Positions 44,573-55,760 are shown, counted from the first letter of the stretch. The stretch: 64,000 bases of DNA from Bartonella sp. JB63 (GCF_002022665.1 NZ_CP019788.1:1137501-1201500); one strand, 5' to 3'. Numbers and translations: made by a program. The notes: generated from the letters alone by a model not told the origin.

Positions 44573-45124
44573 ATGTCTTATTCTTCAAATACTCCTCCTC
44601 TGTCTCCTCAGAAAGATGCTTTTTCTCATCTTGTACAAAAACTCCCTTTACGGATCCAACGCCTTAACCATGGACAAGGGCTTGACCTTCCCCATTATGC
44701 AACAGTGGGTTCTGCAGGCCTTGATCTACGTGCTGCTCTTGCCCCAGAAGAAACTGTGAATCTCGCACCGGGACAGCGTATTCTAATACCAACTGGTTTT
44801 ATCTTTCATCTTCTTCCAGGCTATGAAGCACAAATCCGTCCACGATCCGGTCTTGCTTTAAAGCATGGTATTACCTGCCTGAATACTCCGGGAACAATCG
44901 ATAGCGATTATCTTGGTGAAGTTAAAGTTCTTCTGATCAATTTGGGACAAGAAAACTTTTCCATTCAGCGTGGTATGCGCATCGCACAAACGGTCATTGC
45001 TCCAGTTATCCAGGTTGATGTACATGAATTTGACCCAGATCAAGAAGAGCTTTTTTTTACTTCTTCTCAAACCACTCCACACTCTCGCGGTACAGGAGGT
45101 TTTGGCTCAACAGGACAAGAATGA
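44573..45124 (+). CDS. dut: deoxyuridine 5'-triphosphate nucleotidohydrolase
   Basis: Trimeric dUTPase of 183 residues with motifs in order: [35 protein letters not shown] and C-terminal [10 protein letters not shown]. It keeps uracil out of DNA and supplies dUMP for thymidylate. The N-terminal 20 residues are longer than in many homologues. Confidence 0.95.
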   Translation: MSYSSNTPPLSPQKDAFSHLVQKLPLRIQRLNHGQGLDLPHYATVGSAGLDLRAALAPEETVNLAPGQRILIPTGFIFHLLPGYEAQIRPRSGLALKHGITCLNTPGTIDSDYLGEVKVLLINLGQENFSIQRGMRIAQTVIAPVIQVDVHEFDPDQEELFFTSSQTTPHSRGTGGFGSTGQE

Positions 45125-45316
45125 CACGATCACTCGCTTTTCTTTAGGGAACCAATATCTCGCCACATACTTCCATTACGCATCACAAGGCATAAGATAC
45201 CACGTGCCTCAACACACTCAGACACAAGCTCCACTCCCCCCGATACACATCTGAAACACAGACTCAAAACATCCCAACCACGAATCCAGCCCACACCAAG
45301 CTCTAAAATATGTTCT

Positions 45317-45793
45317 TTAATCATCATCCTCGAAAGAATCGCTTATCACATTACTATGAGAAATTTTTTCTGTTTTTTGGAGTCCTACAAGACCGATTTT
45401 GGTATATCCAACCATTCGAATTTGATTGAGTAGATCCACAACAGCTCCATAATCGATTTCACTATCTGCTCGAATTAAAATTTTTGTTTCGAAATTGCGT
45501 TGTGTTTCCTGCAATAACAGATCAACAAACTCTGTTTTATCCGTTTGATTTTTTCCAATATAAAGAATGTGATTTTTTTGTAAGGTAATATAGAGCGGTT
45601 TGTCTGTTTGATCAGCAACAGGGGCTTGAGTGAAAGTAGGGAGCTGAACAGGCAGAATCGACGTTGCCAAAGGTGCAGTCACCATAAAAACAATCAACAA
45701 CACTAATATTACATCAATAAAAGGTGTTATATTGATCTCGCTATAAAGGCTCTCTTCATTGGTTTCCCAATTATCATAATGATCTGTTTTCAT
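45317..45793 (-). CDS. exbD: ExbD, TonB-system energiser subunit
   Basis: Protein of 158 residues with one N-terminal transmembrane segment bearing the proton-carrying Asp (NITPFIDVILVLLIVFMV) and a periplasmic domain. With ExbB it uses the proton gradient to drive TonB and so outer-membrane uptake of heme and iron compounds. It overlaps exbB by 20 bp. No tonB follows, so tonB lies elsewhere. Confidence 0.92.
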   Translation of the reverse strand: MKTDHYDNWETNEESLYSEINITPFIDVILVLLIVFMVTAPLATSILPVQLPTFTQAPVADQTDKPLYITLQKNHILYIGKNQTDKTEFVDLLLQETQRNFETKILIRADSEIDYGAVVDLLNQIRMVGYTKIGLVGLQKTEKISHSNVISDSFEDDD

Positions 45794-46574
45794 GGTTATC
45801 TAATAATTGTTGTTGTCTATCAAATTCACGGCTTACAAGCCTTTCAATCACCGCTGCGATATCCGCTAAATCATTTCGATATCCATTAAGAACCCGCATA
45901 ATACTATTATAGATAATAACAGCTGGGATTGCTACAAAAAGCCCAATAGCTGTTGCCATCAAAGCTTCAGCGATTCCAGGAGCGACAACATCCAACCGTG
46001 TTGTTTGGGATTTTGCGATTCCAATAAAGGAATCCATAATCCCCCAAACGGTTGCAAAAAGGCCAATGAAAGGTGCTACAGAACCAATTGTTGCCAGAAC
46101 AGGAATTCCGAAAGTAATACGACGTATCGCAGCCAATAAACAGCGAGATAAAAGCGAATGCACACGCTCTTTCAATCCATTTACACTACTGATATTTCCA
46201 CAAAAAAAGGCTTCATTTTGACTTCTGTCAGCATCATCTGATTTTACAAATTGTGACGACAGACGTATTTCTTTCAGTGTTTCTTCCAGTAAGAAGACAG
46301 AAGTTCCTTTAATTTCTTTAAAGCTGACAATCAATCCTGCAAGTGTCTGAGCATTTCTTGCTAATTTAAGGGCATACCGTGCTTTGTATTTTGCTACAGT
46401 GAGTTCAATAATTTTAACGAAGGCAATGGTCCAAGAGAGGAGAGAAGCCAACAATAGAAATATAATGACAGCTTTCACAACCCAATCAGCAGCCATAAAC
46501 ATTGAAAAAGGAGAGAAATCATGCATTGATACTGCAACAGTATTGTTCTCTAAAGAAACTGTATGAGATGTCAT
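45774..46574 (-). CDS. exbB: ExbB, TonB-system energiser subunit
   Basis: Protein of 266 residues with three transmembrane segments. The N-terminal SPFSMFMAADWVVKAVII segment is that of the ExbB subfamily rather than TolQ. The conserved core GLFATVWGIMDSFIGIA and AEALMATAIGLFVAIPAV form the proton-channel helices. First gene of the exbB-exbD pair. Confidence 0.92.
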   Translation of the reverse strand: MTSHTVSLENNTVAVSMHDFSPFSMFMAADWVVKAVIIFLLLASLLSWTIAFVKIIELTVAKYKARYALKLARNAQTLAGLIVSFKEIKGTSVFLLEETLKEIRLSSQFVKSDDADRSQNEAFFCGNISSVNGLKERVHSLLSRCLLAAIRRITFGIPVLATIGSVAPFIGLFATVWGIMDSFIGIAKSQTTRLDVVAPGIAEALMATAIGLFVAIPAVIIYNSIMRVLNGYRNDLADIAAVIERLVSREFDRQQQLLDNHENRSL

Positions 46575-47043
46575 GTTATATTTATAACCCTTATATTTAA
46601 ATTTTCTATTTTTCCCCTTTATATTTTTTGACTATTCTTTACATCGCCTTTTTAAAAGATATCAATTTGAAAAAACAAGTCATTTTTATTGCCTATTACT
46701 TATGATTAATCTTTTTCATCATCAAGAAGATTTTTAGATATTATTTATATTTCTTTTTTTATCTCATAAAGAAAATCTCGCATTATCAAAACCAATTGTA
46801 TCAATCGGTCACTTCATTGAAGAGTAGCTTTTTCTTGAAAAAGCTTTCTCTATAAGATTTCTCCTAAAAAGAATATTTCTCCTCTTTTCTCCTTAGACTT
46901 ATCTCTAAAAATATTATTATTCAACAGATCAGGGAACTAAGAAGATTTTATAACGTTACAAAAGCATAATTATTAAAAATCTTTATTTCAATCAAACACT
47001 ATCAACACTATGTGCAATTAGGTCAATAGAAAGAATCATAACT
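46575..47043. other. 469-bp divergent interval between exbB and the DUF883 gene
   Basis: AT-rich, promoter region for both units. No iron box like that at 43616 was found, and no gene. Confidence 0.5.
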
Positions 47044-47364
47044 ATGGCAAATAATAAAACAAACAACAAAACAGAAACAGAGAAAAACTTAAAAAAACAG
47101 TTGGAGCAATTACGCAATGAGGTTACAAACATCACATCAACCCTGAGTGATTTTAGTTCCAACAAAATGAACGAAGCGAAAAATAAAGCTGAACAATTTT
47201 ACAGTTCAGCAAAGGAAAATGGTGAAGAACTCTTATCGCAAGCGAAACGCAAGTATAACGATTTAGAAAAAACGCTCAACCAACAAGTTCGTGATAATCC
47301 TGGCAAAACTATTCTGATTGCGACAGGCATTGGTTTTATTCTTTCTCACTTGTTGCGCCGTTAA
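47044..47364 (+). CDS. DUF883 (ElaB/YqjD-like) membrane-anchored protein
   Basis: Protein of 106 residues: a Lys/Asn-rich start, a long amphipathic helix (about 14-80), and a C-terminal membrane segment with the DNPGKTILIATGIGFILSHLLRR ending split around GIG. ElaB and YqjD associate with ribosomes at the inner membrane in stationary phase. It is followed after 3 bp by another membrane protein gene, so they form an operon. Confidence 0.87.
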   Translation: MANNKTNNKTETEKNLKKQLEQLRNEVTNITSTLSDFSSNKMNEAKNKAEQFYSSAKENGEELLSQAKRKYNDLEKTLNQQVRDNPGKTILIATGIGFILSHLLRR

Positions 47365-47367
47365 CCA

Positions 47368-47805
47368 ATGTATAAAGTGATCGCACCTCTTTTGAGCCAT
47401 CTTGTTAGTGGAGGGATCAAAAACACTGTCAAAAAAATCCAGATCCAAACATTTTGCTATGGGATTATTGGAATTGCACTGTTTATAGCTCTCATTTTTT
47501 TATGTGTCACAAGCTTTTTTGCGTTATGTTTGGTGATGTCCCCTCTTGCAGCAGCGAGTACACTCTTTTTTATTTGGCTTTTTATCGCAGGATTCAATGC
47601 TGTTCTTTGTCAATTTTTAAAATCGTACCACCGTCAGGATCATCAAAAACAGTGGGAAAAGCATCGTCACGAGCTTATAACGACTTCAGCTCTTTCCAGC
47701 CTCGCGTTGTTAAACAAACATTTTCCTCTTGTTAAATTAGGGGGACCTATTCTCGGGTTTATGACTTATTTTCTCTGGAAAAAAAATAAAAAAGACCACT
47801 CTTAA
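47368..47805 (+). CDS. two-to-three-pass membrane protein, partner of the DUF883 protein
   Basis: Protein of 145 residues with transmembrane segments at about 28-53, 56-80 and a weaker one near 120-135, separated by a charged loop (SYHRQDHQKQWEKHRHE). The order DUF883 then a YqjE-like membrane protein is common in proteobacteria. The family is assigned by context only. Confidence 0.7.
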   Translation: MYKVIAPLLSHLVSGGIKNTVKKIQIQTFCYGIIGIALFIALIFLCVTSFFALCLVMSPLAAASTLFFIWLFIAGFNAVLCQFLKSYHRQDHQKQWEKHRHELITTSALSSLALLNKHFPLVKLGGPILGFMTYFLWKKNKKDHS

Positions 47806-47854
47806 AACAGGTGGATATCCTTCTACTCTCCAAACTGTTTGCTCTTCATCCAAG

Positions 47855-47870
47855 TCTCCCTTCGAGGAGA
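47855..47870. terminator. hairpin behind the DUF883 operon
   Basis: TCTCC-CTTCGA-GGAGA forms a 5-bp stem with a 6-nt loop 50 bp after the stop. No U-tract, so support is weak. Confidence 0.25.
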
Positions 47871-48030
47871 GCATTCAGAGAATGCCCCATCTCCCAGCCC
47901 TCTTCAAGGGGAAGGAACCCTCTTTCCCCACCTTTTATATAAATTTATAGAATCACATACAGGGCCTTACCAAAAATAAACACTGCAAAGGCCCCCATTT
48001 TCTCAAGAGTTTTCAAATATTGTAGCACTA

Positions 48031-49386
48031 TTATGTTTTAGTGCTATCATACTGCATAAGAACATCACTGATCTCTGCAACAATCTCTTCAATTGCTTTT
48101 TGATCATCGCCTTCAGCCATTACTCGAATTAATGGTTCAGTTCCAGAAGGACGAATAACCAACCGTCCTTCTTTTCTTAAACATTTCTGTGCATGATCGA
48201 TCACAGTTTTAACTTTAGGGTTCTCCAATATATTTTTATTTTTAATCGCTATATTTTTCAAAATTTGTGGTACAACTTCAAAACGCTGACACAAGTAGCT
48301 CATAGAATAGTGATTTTGCTGCATACAAGCGAGAATTTGCAAGGCAGCCACCAGTCCATCACCAGTTGTACCAAAATCACTTAAGACAATATGCCCAGAG
48401 GACTCCCCACCCACATTGTACCCTTTTTGCCGCATAGTATCGACAACGTAACGATCCCCTACATTTGTACGAATGAGATCCAATCCCTTGCTGTTTAAGA
48501 AGCGCTCAAGCCCAAGGTTTGACATAATAGTTGTTACAACCCCCTTATTTCGTAAGCGTTCTGTTTTATACCAATGCTCAGCAATAACAGCAATGATTTG
48601 ATCCCCATCGATGGTTTGGGCTTTTTCATCAACCATGAGCACCCGATCACCATCGCCATCAAGAGCAATACCAACATCAGCACGCACTTCATGCACTTTT
48701 CTTTTTAAAGATGTGAGGTCAGTTGATCCACATTTCTGGTTAATATTAAGACCTGTTGGCTCATTATTAATCGCAAAGACTTCTGCTCCTAATTCCCATA
48801 ATGCGCGGGGTGCTGCTTTATAAGTAGCACCATTGGCACAATCCACCACAATACGCAAAGAATCCAAACGCACATCACGTGGCAAAGTTCGTTTAGCATA
48901 TTCAATATAGCGATAAATATCCCCTTCCACGCGTTTAGCACGACCAATTTCAGCAGGTTCCGCTAAAGAATGTGAAAAATCTGTTTCGATTAATTGCTCA
49001 ATTTTCTTTTCTATTTCATCGGAAAGTTTAAAGCCATCGGGACCAAAAAGTTTAATACCATTGTCATAAAAGGGATTATGAGAAGCAGAAATCATCACAC
49101 CCAAATCAGCGCGTAATGAACGACATAACATAGCCACAGCAGGGGTTGGCACAGGTCCTAATAAGAAAGCATCCATTCCAGCAGAAGTCAGTCCTGAAAC
49201 CAAAGCATTTTCCAGCATATAACCAGATAAACGTGTATCTTTCCCAATAACCACACGATGTGACTGTTCTTTTTTGCGAAATAAAACCCCCACTGCCATT
49301 CCTATTTTCATGGCAAAATCTGGTGTCATAGGAAAAAAATTAGCTCTCCCTCGAATTCCATCTGTACCGAAATATTTCCGTGCCAT
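48031..49386 (-). CDS. glmM: phosphoglucosamine mutase
   Basis: Enzyme of 451 residues converting glucosamine-6-phosphate to the 1-phosphate for UDP-GlcNAc and peptidoglycan synthesis. Active-site Ser102 in ISASHNP, metal loop DGDGDR near 245, and C-terminal phosphate loop [12 protein letters not shown]. Full length. In Rhizobiales it follows ftsH, as here. Confidence 0.96.
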   Translation of the reverse strand: MARKYFGTDGIRGRANFFPMTPDFAMKIGMAVGVLFRKKEQSHRVVIGKDTRLSGYMLENALVSGLTSAGMDAFLLGPVPTPAVAMLCRSLRADLGVMISASHNPFYDNGIKLFGPDGFKLSDEIEKKIEQLIETDFSHSLAEPAEIGRAKRVEGDIYRYIEYAKRTLPRDVRLDSLRIVVDCANGATYKAAPRALWELGAEVFAINNEPTGLNINQKCGSTDLTSLKRKVHEVRADVGIALDGDGDRVLMVDEKAQTIDGDQIIAVIAEHWYKTERLRNKGVVTTIMSNLGLERFLNSKGLDLIRTNVGDRYVVDTMRQKGYNVGGESSGHIVLSDFGTTGDGLVAALQILACMQQNHYSMSYLCQRFEVVPQILKNIAIKNKNILENPKVKTVIDHAQKCLRKEGRLVIRPSGTEPLIRVMAEGDDQKAIEEIVAEISDVLMQYDSTKT

Positions 49387-49789
49387 TTTTTTTCCTTTTA
49401 CATATTATATGCTTTCCTTACAGCTTTCATATACTGTAATTTCTTATGTTTTTAGTATTTCTTAAAATTAAGAGAAAAACCTCTTAGCAAGTAAACTCTT
49501 CTCCCTCTTATGAGGAGAGAGAGTCATCAGAATCTAACCTCCCAAGAGTTTTGGACTGTCCATGAACAGTTTTATTTCTCGTCTCTTTCCAGAACCGTTC
49601 TCTTTCTAGGATTTGTCGTGTTCACCTTTGCTACATCAGCTTTTACTATACCACCTTTTTTCTAACCGATTTCTTAAATCCAACCTCGCACCTTTTATTT
49701 TTCTTGATCAAGATCTTTGCTGTTTTTATAATGCCATAAAGGATTTTTGTGACGACGATGCACACAGCTTTCATGATAATCCGTTCTGA
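49387..49789. other. 403-bp interval between ftsH and glmM
   Basis: No gene. Contains small dyads (AGAAC-C-GTTCT at 49591-49601 and ACTGT/ACAGT near 49554) of unknown meaning. Confidence 0.4.
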
Positions 49790-51871
49790 TTAAGCATCAT
49801 TAGCAGGAGTTTGTTTTTTCTTTTGTTTAGAAACGTTAGACTTTTCTGCAGCTTTTTCTTTATTTTCAGAAACATTTCCTGTTTCAGTTTTATCAGATTT
49901 ATTTGCCTCAGCTTTATTTTTTTTGCTCCGCGACTTTTTTTCAGCACCACTGGTTTCCAGTTCGTGCTTACCTTTAAGATTGGTGGTATCTTGTCTTCCT
50001 TTTTTCCCTATTTTAGGAACAACAGAAGTCCGTGAATTGTCATTTTCACTTCCTAATGTCCGTGCAGGAGGCTTTCCTTTTATGATATCGTTAATTTCTG
50101 TTCCTGTTAATGTTTCATATTCCAACAAGCCTTGAGCAAGGGCCCACCACTGTTTCTTTTTTTCTTTCAAAATTTTTGTAGCGGTTTTATAGGCGTCATC
50201 AATCAACTTACGCACTTCAGCATCGATCATACGAGCTGTTTCTTCAGAGATATTTTGTGTTCTCGCTACCGAGTGACCTAAAAAAACCTCATCTTGATTA
50301 TCACCATAAGCAACATTTCCGAGAATATCAGAAAATCCCCATCGTGTAATCATTGCACGCGCTAATTTTGTCGCTTGTTCAATATCAGATGCGGCTCCAG
50401 AGGTGATATTTTCTTTTCCAAATTTCAATTCTTCGGCAACTCTTCCTCCCATCATGATAGCCAGACGTGAAATCATCCACCGATAACTCATAGAATAGCG
50501 ATCTCCCTCTGGCAATTGCATAACCATACCGAGAGCTCTTCCCCTTGGCACGATTGTTGCTTTATGGACAGGGTCAGCAACTGGAACGCTCAAAGCTACA
50601 ATAGCATGTCCTGCTTCGTGATAGGCTGTCAGTTCCTTTTCCTCTTGTGTCATAGCGGTTGAACGGCGTTCAGCTCCCATCATTACCTTATCTTTAGCAT
50701 CTTCAAACTCTTTCATTGTGACCACTCTTTTATTACGGCTTGCAGCCATTAAAGCGGCTTCATTGACGAGGTTCATCAGATCAGCTCCAGAAAATCCTGG
50801 TGTTCCCCTTGCCAATACTTTCAGATCGACATTAGGAGCCAGAGGTACATTCCGCACATGAACTTTTAAAATTTGTTCTCGCCCAGATACATCCGGATTT
50901 GGAACAACTACTTGTCGATCGAATCGTCCAGGTCTTAACAAAGCGGGATCGAGTACATCAGGACGATTTGTTGCAGCAATTAAAATAATGCTTTCATTAG
51001 GTTCAAATCCATCCATTTCAACCAATAACTGATTTAATGTTTGTTCGCGTTCATCATTTCCGCCACCCAATCCTGCACCACGATGACGCCCTACGGCATC
51101 AATTTCATCGATAAAGATAATACACGGTGCATTTTTTTTTGCTTGTTCGAACATATCACGAACACGGCTTGCTCCAACCCCAACGAACATTTCCACAAAA
51201 TCGGACCCCGAAATGGTAAAAAAAGGCACATTGGCTTCCCCTGCCACAGAACGTGCGAGCAACGTTTTCCCTGTTCCTGGAGGTCCTACGAGCAGAACAC
51301 CACGTGGAATACGTCCACCTAAGCGCTGAAATTTTTGTGGTTCCCGTAAGAAATCAACAATTTCTTGTAAATCCTGCTTTGCCTCTTCAACACCAGCGAC
51401 ATCTTGAAAGGTGACCCTTCCATGGGCTTCTGTCAGCAATTTTGCTTTCGATTTCCCGAAGCCCATAGCACCGCGTGATCCATGTTGCATTTGTCGCATA
51501 AAGAAAATCCATGCTCCAACGATAATAATAACGGGAAGCAATGAAAATAATAAATTAAGAAAAATATTATTCCCTGAGCTTTCAGGAATAGCTTTAACAT
51601 TAACTTTTTTGTTTTCCAATTTTTGCACCAATCCTGGATCTCTTGGTGCATAAGTTGAAATCACTCTCTGATCTGTAGTTTTTCCTACTAATTTTTGTCC
51701 TTGAATAGTTACGGCTTTAAGCTCGCCATTCTCAACTTTCTGTAAAAACTCAGAATAAGATATTTCGCTATTTCCAGCACGCTGATTGTCTCTATTAAAA
51801 AGAGAAAATAACGCAATTAAAACGAAGGCAATAACCCCCCAAATCAAGAGGGAGCGATAATTGGAATTCAT
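49790..51871 (-). CDS. ftsH: ATP-dependent zinc metalloprotease FtsH
   Basis: Membrane AAA+ protease of 693 residues. Transmembrane segments at about 8-25 and 103-125, Walker A GPPGTGKT (196-203), Walker [10 protein letters not shown] near 252, and zinc motif HEAGH (His418, Glu419, His422). It degrades unneeded or damaged membrane proteins and regulators. The C-terminal 85 residues are a Lys/Glu/Asn-rich low-complexity tail longer than in E. coli FtsH. Confidence 0.97.
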   Translation of the reverse strand: MNSNYRSLLIWGVIAFVLIALFSLFNRDNQRAGNSEISYSEFLQKVENGELKAVTIQGQKLVGKTTDQRVISTYAPRDPGLVQKLENKKVNVKAIPESSGNNIFLNLLFSLLPVIIIVGAWIFFMRQMQHGSRGAMGFGKSKAKLLTEAHGRVTFQDVAGVEEAKQDLQEIVDFLREPQKFQRLGGRIPRGVLLVGPPGTGKTLLARSVAGEANVPFFTISGSDFVEMFVGVGASRVRDMFEQAKKNAPCIIFIDEIDAVGRHRGAGLGGGNDEREQTLNQLLVEMDGFEPNESIILIAATNRPDVLDPALLRPGRFDRQVVVPNPDVSGREQILKVHVRNVPLAPNVDLKVLARGTPGFSGADLMNLVNEAALMAASRNKRVVTMKEFEDAKDKVMMGAERRSTAMTQEEKELTAYHEAGHAIVALSVPVADPVHKATIVPRGRALGMVMQLPEGDRYSMSYRWMISRLAIMMGGRVAEELKFGKENITSGAASDIEQATKLARAMITRWGFSDILGNVAYGDNQDEVFLGHSVARTQNISEETARMIDAEVRKLIDDAYKTATKILKEKKKQWWALAQGLLEYETLTGTEINDIIKGKPPARTLGSENDNSRTSVVPKIGKKGRQDTTNLKGKHELETSGAEKKSRSKKNKAEANKSDKTETGNVSENKEKAAEKSNVSKQKKKQTPANDA

Positions 51872-52012
51872 ATTCAGCTCATTTATTTTAATAGAGATTC
51901 TTAAAAGTCGCGCTCAGCATATAATCTTGTTTCCCCCTTGCCAAGATATAAGAACTATTTATTATCTTTTAAAATGATTTTTCTTCATTTTTTCCCTAAA
52001 TCTTAAAATTTT

Positions 52013-53587
52013 CTACTCAATATTGAAAAAAGATCCTACAACATTAGCAATAGCAGCATCTTCTAATGATAACAACCAATTAAATGGGGCCATAATGCGT
52101 TTCATTATAATATCTCGTTGATAACAAAAATGATGTGTTAACTCTGGAATATCAACCCCTTTTTCATTAGAAATCATCACTAAGGATTGCAAAGAGGGAA
52201 AATGTGGGGTTTCAACCTCACTTTTTCCTTGATCGAGATAATCTTTCAGATGGGCAAAATCCGCGGGCCCTACGCGTATAGCTTTTGTATCATGATTGGT
52301 AATTTGGTAACGTCGATCCCATACAAAGGTTTCTCCTGGAGCGATGATTGCTTCTTGAATATGCCGTGCTTCACGCCACATAGCAATTCCTTTTTTGCTC
52401 GATTCAATTACTGCTCCTGCTAGAGTAAAACGTTTTTTTTCTGGTTTTTGCAAACATAATTTCTGGTTTAGAGCAACCAATTTTTGAGAAGAAAGCAAAT
52501 AAGAGCTTCCCCCCATTAAAACAATGAAAAGCCCAACAACAAAGGGAAAAGCATGATGTTGGTATAAAAAAGCAGGAGGTTTTCCAATAAAACAGCGCCC
52601 ATGCTCAACAGCAATATCCAAAGCTAAGATTAAATCAGCAACTTTTTGCGCTTGTATCCGACGTTTTAACGCCGCTTTACGAACCTTCTTAGCAATCTCA
52701 GAAAGATTCTTTTGACGAAGAAAATTGCGCACGCGCACACGTTCAAACTTTGAATCTTCATTTGTTGGATCATCAATCCATGTTAATCCTTGAAAAGATA
52801 AATAAGCACGCAGTGTTTGACGATTAACCCCAAGTAATGGGCGAATTAAGCGCACTTGACCATGCAACAATGCTTCCCTTGGAATACAAGACAACCCACG
52901 CTCATATCCTTCCTCACCCTTTTCTGCCAATATTTCTTGGTCATTTTTTTTCAGCATCTCGGTTATTGCATTTTCAGAACTTCTCTCTTTCCATGACTTT
53001 TCGAGAACTTCTAATTCAGCACCTTTTGTTTTTTTTTGACTGCGTTGAACACGCATTTGGTAAGTTTCAGCCTGATCATTCAGCGTATGTCCTGTCATAA
53101 TCAGTGTTGCACCATGTTTTTGGGCTTCTTTAAAAAGTAAATCATATCGCGCGATCCGCGCTTTTTCAATTATTTTTGTCTTTGGCTTTTTTCCTTCCCA
53201 CTGCACAATAATATGTTTGATCTGATAAGCTTGGCAAATTTTTGCAACACTTTTGGCTTCAAGTGCTGATTCTTCACGCAATTGATGATCAATCGTCACA
53301 ACAATCACTTCTGGAGAAATGGGCAGTGTCTTTAAATGTTCTTGCACCAAAAACAATAAAGCTAACGAATCACTCCCTCCAGAAACCGCTAAAATCAATT
53401 TCTGACAATGAGAAAAATCTGTTTTTTTAAAAAGATCTTTTGCTAATTTAACGGACACCGAAAAAACTTCACTCCTCTTTAAAGCACCGACAAAACGCTT
53501 CCAATATTCGAGCCCGTTGTGATTGATCTTCAAATTACCACAAACTTTGCTCTTTTGAGCAATAGTTACAAGAAATCCACTACACAA
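52013..53587 (-). CDS. tilS: tRNA(Ile)-lysidine synthase
   Basis: Modifies C34 of tRNA-Ile(CAT) to lysidine, essential for AUA decoding. PP-loop SGGSDS at residues 69-74 of the longest frame, then HQLREES and GHTLNDQAET motifs. The C-terminal part is divergent. The first 43 residues look non-conserved. A GTG at 53458 preceded by AGAGGAG is a plausible true start, giving 481 residues. It lies upstream of ftsH, as usual in alphaproteobacteria. Confidence 0.92.
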   Translation of the reverse strand: MCSGFLVTIAQKSKVCGNLKINHNGLEYWKRFVGALKRSEVFSVSVKLAKDLFKKTDFSHCQKLILAVSGGSDSLALLFLVQEHLKTLPISPEVIVVTIDHQLREESALEAKSVAKICQAYQIKHIIVQWEGKKPKTKIIEKARIARYDLLFKEAQKHGATLIMTGHTLNDQAETYQMRVQRSQKKTKGAELEVLEKSWKERSSENAITEMLKKNDQEILAEKGEEGYERGLSCIPREALLHGQVRLIRPLLGVNRQTLRAYLSFQGLTWIDDPTNEDSKFERVRVRNFLRQKNLSEIAKKVRKAALKRRIQAQKVADLILALDIAVEHGRCFIGKPPAFLYQHHAFPFVVGLFIVLMGGSSYLLSSQKLVALNQKLCLQKPEKKRFTLAGAVIESSKKGIAMWREARHIQEAIIAPGETFVWDRRYQITNHDTKAIRVGPADFAHLKDYLDQGKSEVETPHFPSLQSLVMISNEKGVDIPELTHHFCYQRDIIMKRIMAPFNWLLSLEDAAIANVVGSFFNIE

Positions 53588-53993
53588 GGAATGATGAATA
53601 AAATAATGCTCTTCTTATCGTTGAAAACACTCACTTTTTTCTTTTCCATTTTATGATGCACAAATATATTCTGATATTTTGTATTTTGAATTTATATTTT
53701 TCTTCTGAATAAGAAGCCCTTACTATTTGACGGAAAACATACGAAAAAATAAGCCGGGAAATATGAGAAAAAGAGGCACCGGCAAACAGAGGAAGAAGCA
53801 TTTTTATGCAAATTTTATAAAGAAAAGGCTAAAAAACCTATAAGGGCAGATTTTCTACCCTCTCTTTTGCTATTCTTTATTCTTTCTCTCCATTTTATTG
53901 CTTCTTAACCTCTTATTCCTTCTTCAAATTTTGTCTTTCTCTCAAGAGTGTCCACAGATCTTTTTCAAACCTTTACGTTTCATATCTCTTAAA
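53588..53993. other. 406-bp interval between pal and tilS
   Basis: In many relatives the ybgF/cpoB gene stands between pal and tilS. Here no frame of that kind remains and the DNA is AT-rich. Confidence 0.5.
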
Positions 53994-54512
53994 TTATTCC
54001 CTGTTGTTATTAACAACCAAAACAGCACGTCGATTTTGGTTCCAACAAGAAATGTCATCACATAGCGCTACAGGCCTTTCCTTTCCGTAAGAGATTGTTT
54101 TCATCCGTTGAGAAGAAACACCCAAAGAAATAAGATGATCACGAACTGCAACAGCACGGCGTTGTCCAAGAGCTAAATTGTATTCGCGCGTTCCACGTTC
54201 ATCAGCATGACCTTCAATCATAATAAAATAATGCGGATAACGGAGCAACCATTCTGCTTGACGAGCCAAAACATATTCTGCATCCAATTCAATAGAAGAA
54301 GAATTCAAACTAAAGAAAATCCGATCTCCAACATTGACTGTAAAGTCTTGTGATGAGCCTGCCTGTACATTATTTAACCCAGAACCATTTAGAGAGGAAT
54401 TCATACCATTTGTCGCATTAATATTTTTTTTGCCACAACCACTAACCAAAGCTAACAATACACAAAAAGCCATCACAAATGGATAACGGATAATGTTTCT
54501 AAGAGAGTTCAT
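53994..54512 (-). CDS. pal: peptidoglycan-associated lipoprotein Pal
   Basis: Outer-membrane lipoprotein of 172 residues from the ATG at 54512, which has AAGGAGAA 7 nt upstream. Signal peptide with lipobox LVSGC, then an OmpA-type peptidoglycan-binding domain (IEGHADERGTREYNLALGQRRA, then ISYGKERP). It anchors the Tol-Pal system at the septum. TolB, TolQRA and CpoB genes are not in this window. Confidence 0.95.
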   Translation of the reverse strand: MNSLRNIIRYPFVMAFCVLLALVSGCGKKNINATNGMNSSLNGSGLNNVQAGSSQDFTVNVGDRIFFSLNSSSIELDAEYVLARQAEWLLRYPHYFIMIEGHADERGTREYNLALGQRRAVAVRDHLISLGVSSQRMKTISYGKERPVALCDDISCWNQNRRAVLVVNNNRE

Positions 54513-54733
54513 AAACCAGTTCTCCTTGTTTTCGGCATCATCAATCATGCCTTATTCTTAATATCTATTTTGAAAATAAAACATTAATCTCTTTTATTTT
54601 CTCTTTTTTCATCCCCCAGCATTTCTTTCAATGGATCTTCGTCACCCCATTTCGCTTTCAAGTATCACTCTTTCTCAATTTCCTAAGATTTTTGTTCTCA
54701 TCTTTACCGCTCTTTTACTGCTCTGCGAAATTT

Positions 54734-55420
54734 TTATTCTTCCTCTTGAGATTTTTTTAGAGCATTGAGATTAGCAAACACGGTATCAGCATCGAGATTT
54801 TTTTCAAAAGCTTTTTCAAATTCTATTTCATCGAGATTGGCATTTTCTGTTACCGATGTAGGAAGGAGAGTCTGATCTCCTTCTACAGAAAGAGGAAGAT
54901 TTTTTGCTGCCCGTTGCAATTCAAAATCTAAATCAATTTGAGAACAGAGCCCCAACCCTACGGGATCGAGAGGAACCAAATTATTACTGTTCCAATGTGT
55001 TCTATGACGAATTTGCTCAATAGTTCCCTTTGTTGTTCCAATCAATCGTGCGATTTGCGCATCTTTTAATTCAGGATGGTTCAAAACCAACCATAAAATA
55101 CCATTTGGACGATCTTGCCGTCGAGACAAAGGAATATAACGTGAGCCTTTGCGTTTAGTTTGAGGAATCCGCACTTTTGATTCAGATATTTTTAAGCGTG
55201 CATTTGCATCTGCTTCAACACGTGCGATCTCGCTGCGTGTTAACTGCCCTGAACTAATAGGATTCAATCCTCTAATTCCGTGTGCTGCTTCACCATCAGC
55301 AATTGCTTTGACTTCCAACACATGCAATTGACAAAACTCCGCAATCTGATCAAAAGAAAGCGCTGTATTATCGACTAACCAAACAGCTGTTGCTTTGGGC
55401 ATCAAAAGTTGCGTTGACAT
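54734..55420 (-). CDS. trcR: cell-cycle transcriptional regulator TrcR (DUF1013)
   Basis: Protein of 228 residues. The DUF1013 pattern is clear: MPKATAVWLVDNTALSFDQIAEFCQLHVLEV near the start in overlapping parts, an HTH-like region DAQIARLIGTTKGTIEQIRHRTHW near 115, then DPVGLGLCSQIDLD. TrcR of Alphaproteobacteria binds RNA polymerase with sigma-73/70 and affects cell-cycle genes such as gcrA. The acidic C-terminal 50 residues are variable. Confidence 0.88.
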   Translation of the reverse strand: MSTQLLMPKATAVWLVDNTALSFDQIAEFCQLHVLEVKAIADGEAAHGIRGLNPISSGQLTRSEIARVEADANARLKISESKVRIPQTKRKGSRYIPLSRRQDRPNGILWLVLNHPELKDAQIARLIGTTKGTIEQIRHRTHWNSNNLVPLDPVGLGLCSQIDLDFELQRAAKNLPLSVEGDQTLLPTSVTENANLDEIEFEKAFEKNLDADTVFANLNALKKSQEEE

Positions 55421-55760
55421 ATCTGTTATATCCTTTTATCGGCCTCTTTCTGAGGCAAGTTACTGCCCACTTTGGAACTTTGGAGTGCTATGTTTCTACT
55501 ATAGAAGATTTTATTCACCCCTTCCAACAAGATGAAACATATAAAGTAAGTTATTTATTTAATACCATGAAATAAAGATCTTTATAACCTGATTTTTAGC
55601 CCACGACAAGAGATCTCTCTTAATAGTGATTGTAACGAGAATGTCTTTACCTTTGAGGAGAATTTTCTTATAAAGATTTTTTCAATCTCTTTATCCTTTT
55701 TTATGGTACTTTTGTGCTACTAAAAGGGAGCGTTTGACCACCCAAACAAAAAGGTAAGCC
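55421..55760. other. 340-bp divergent interval between trcR and yebC
   Basis: Promoter region for both genes. No gene and no clear consensus element. Confidence 0.45.

Noticed and set aside
45317..46574. The proton-channel pair could be TolQ/TolR rather than ExbB/ExbD
   Set aside because: The N-terminal SPFSMFMAADWVVKA segment and the ExbD-type core point to the TonB system, and no tolA or tolB follows.
41696..49520. Hairpins with CTCC/GGAG-type arms at 41696, 47855 and 49502 as a dispersed repeat family
   Set aside because: Only the short stems are similar. The flanks differ, so they are better seen as independent terminator-like structures.
55470..55490. GGAAC followed by GTTTC upstream of yebC as an EcfG promoter
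   Set aside because: The spacing is only about 13 nt, too short for EcfG recognition.
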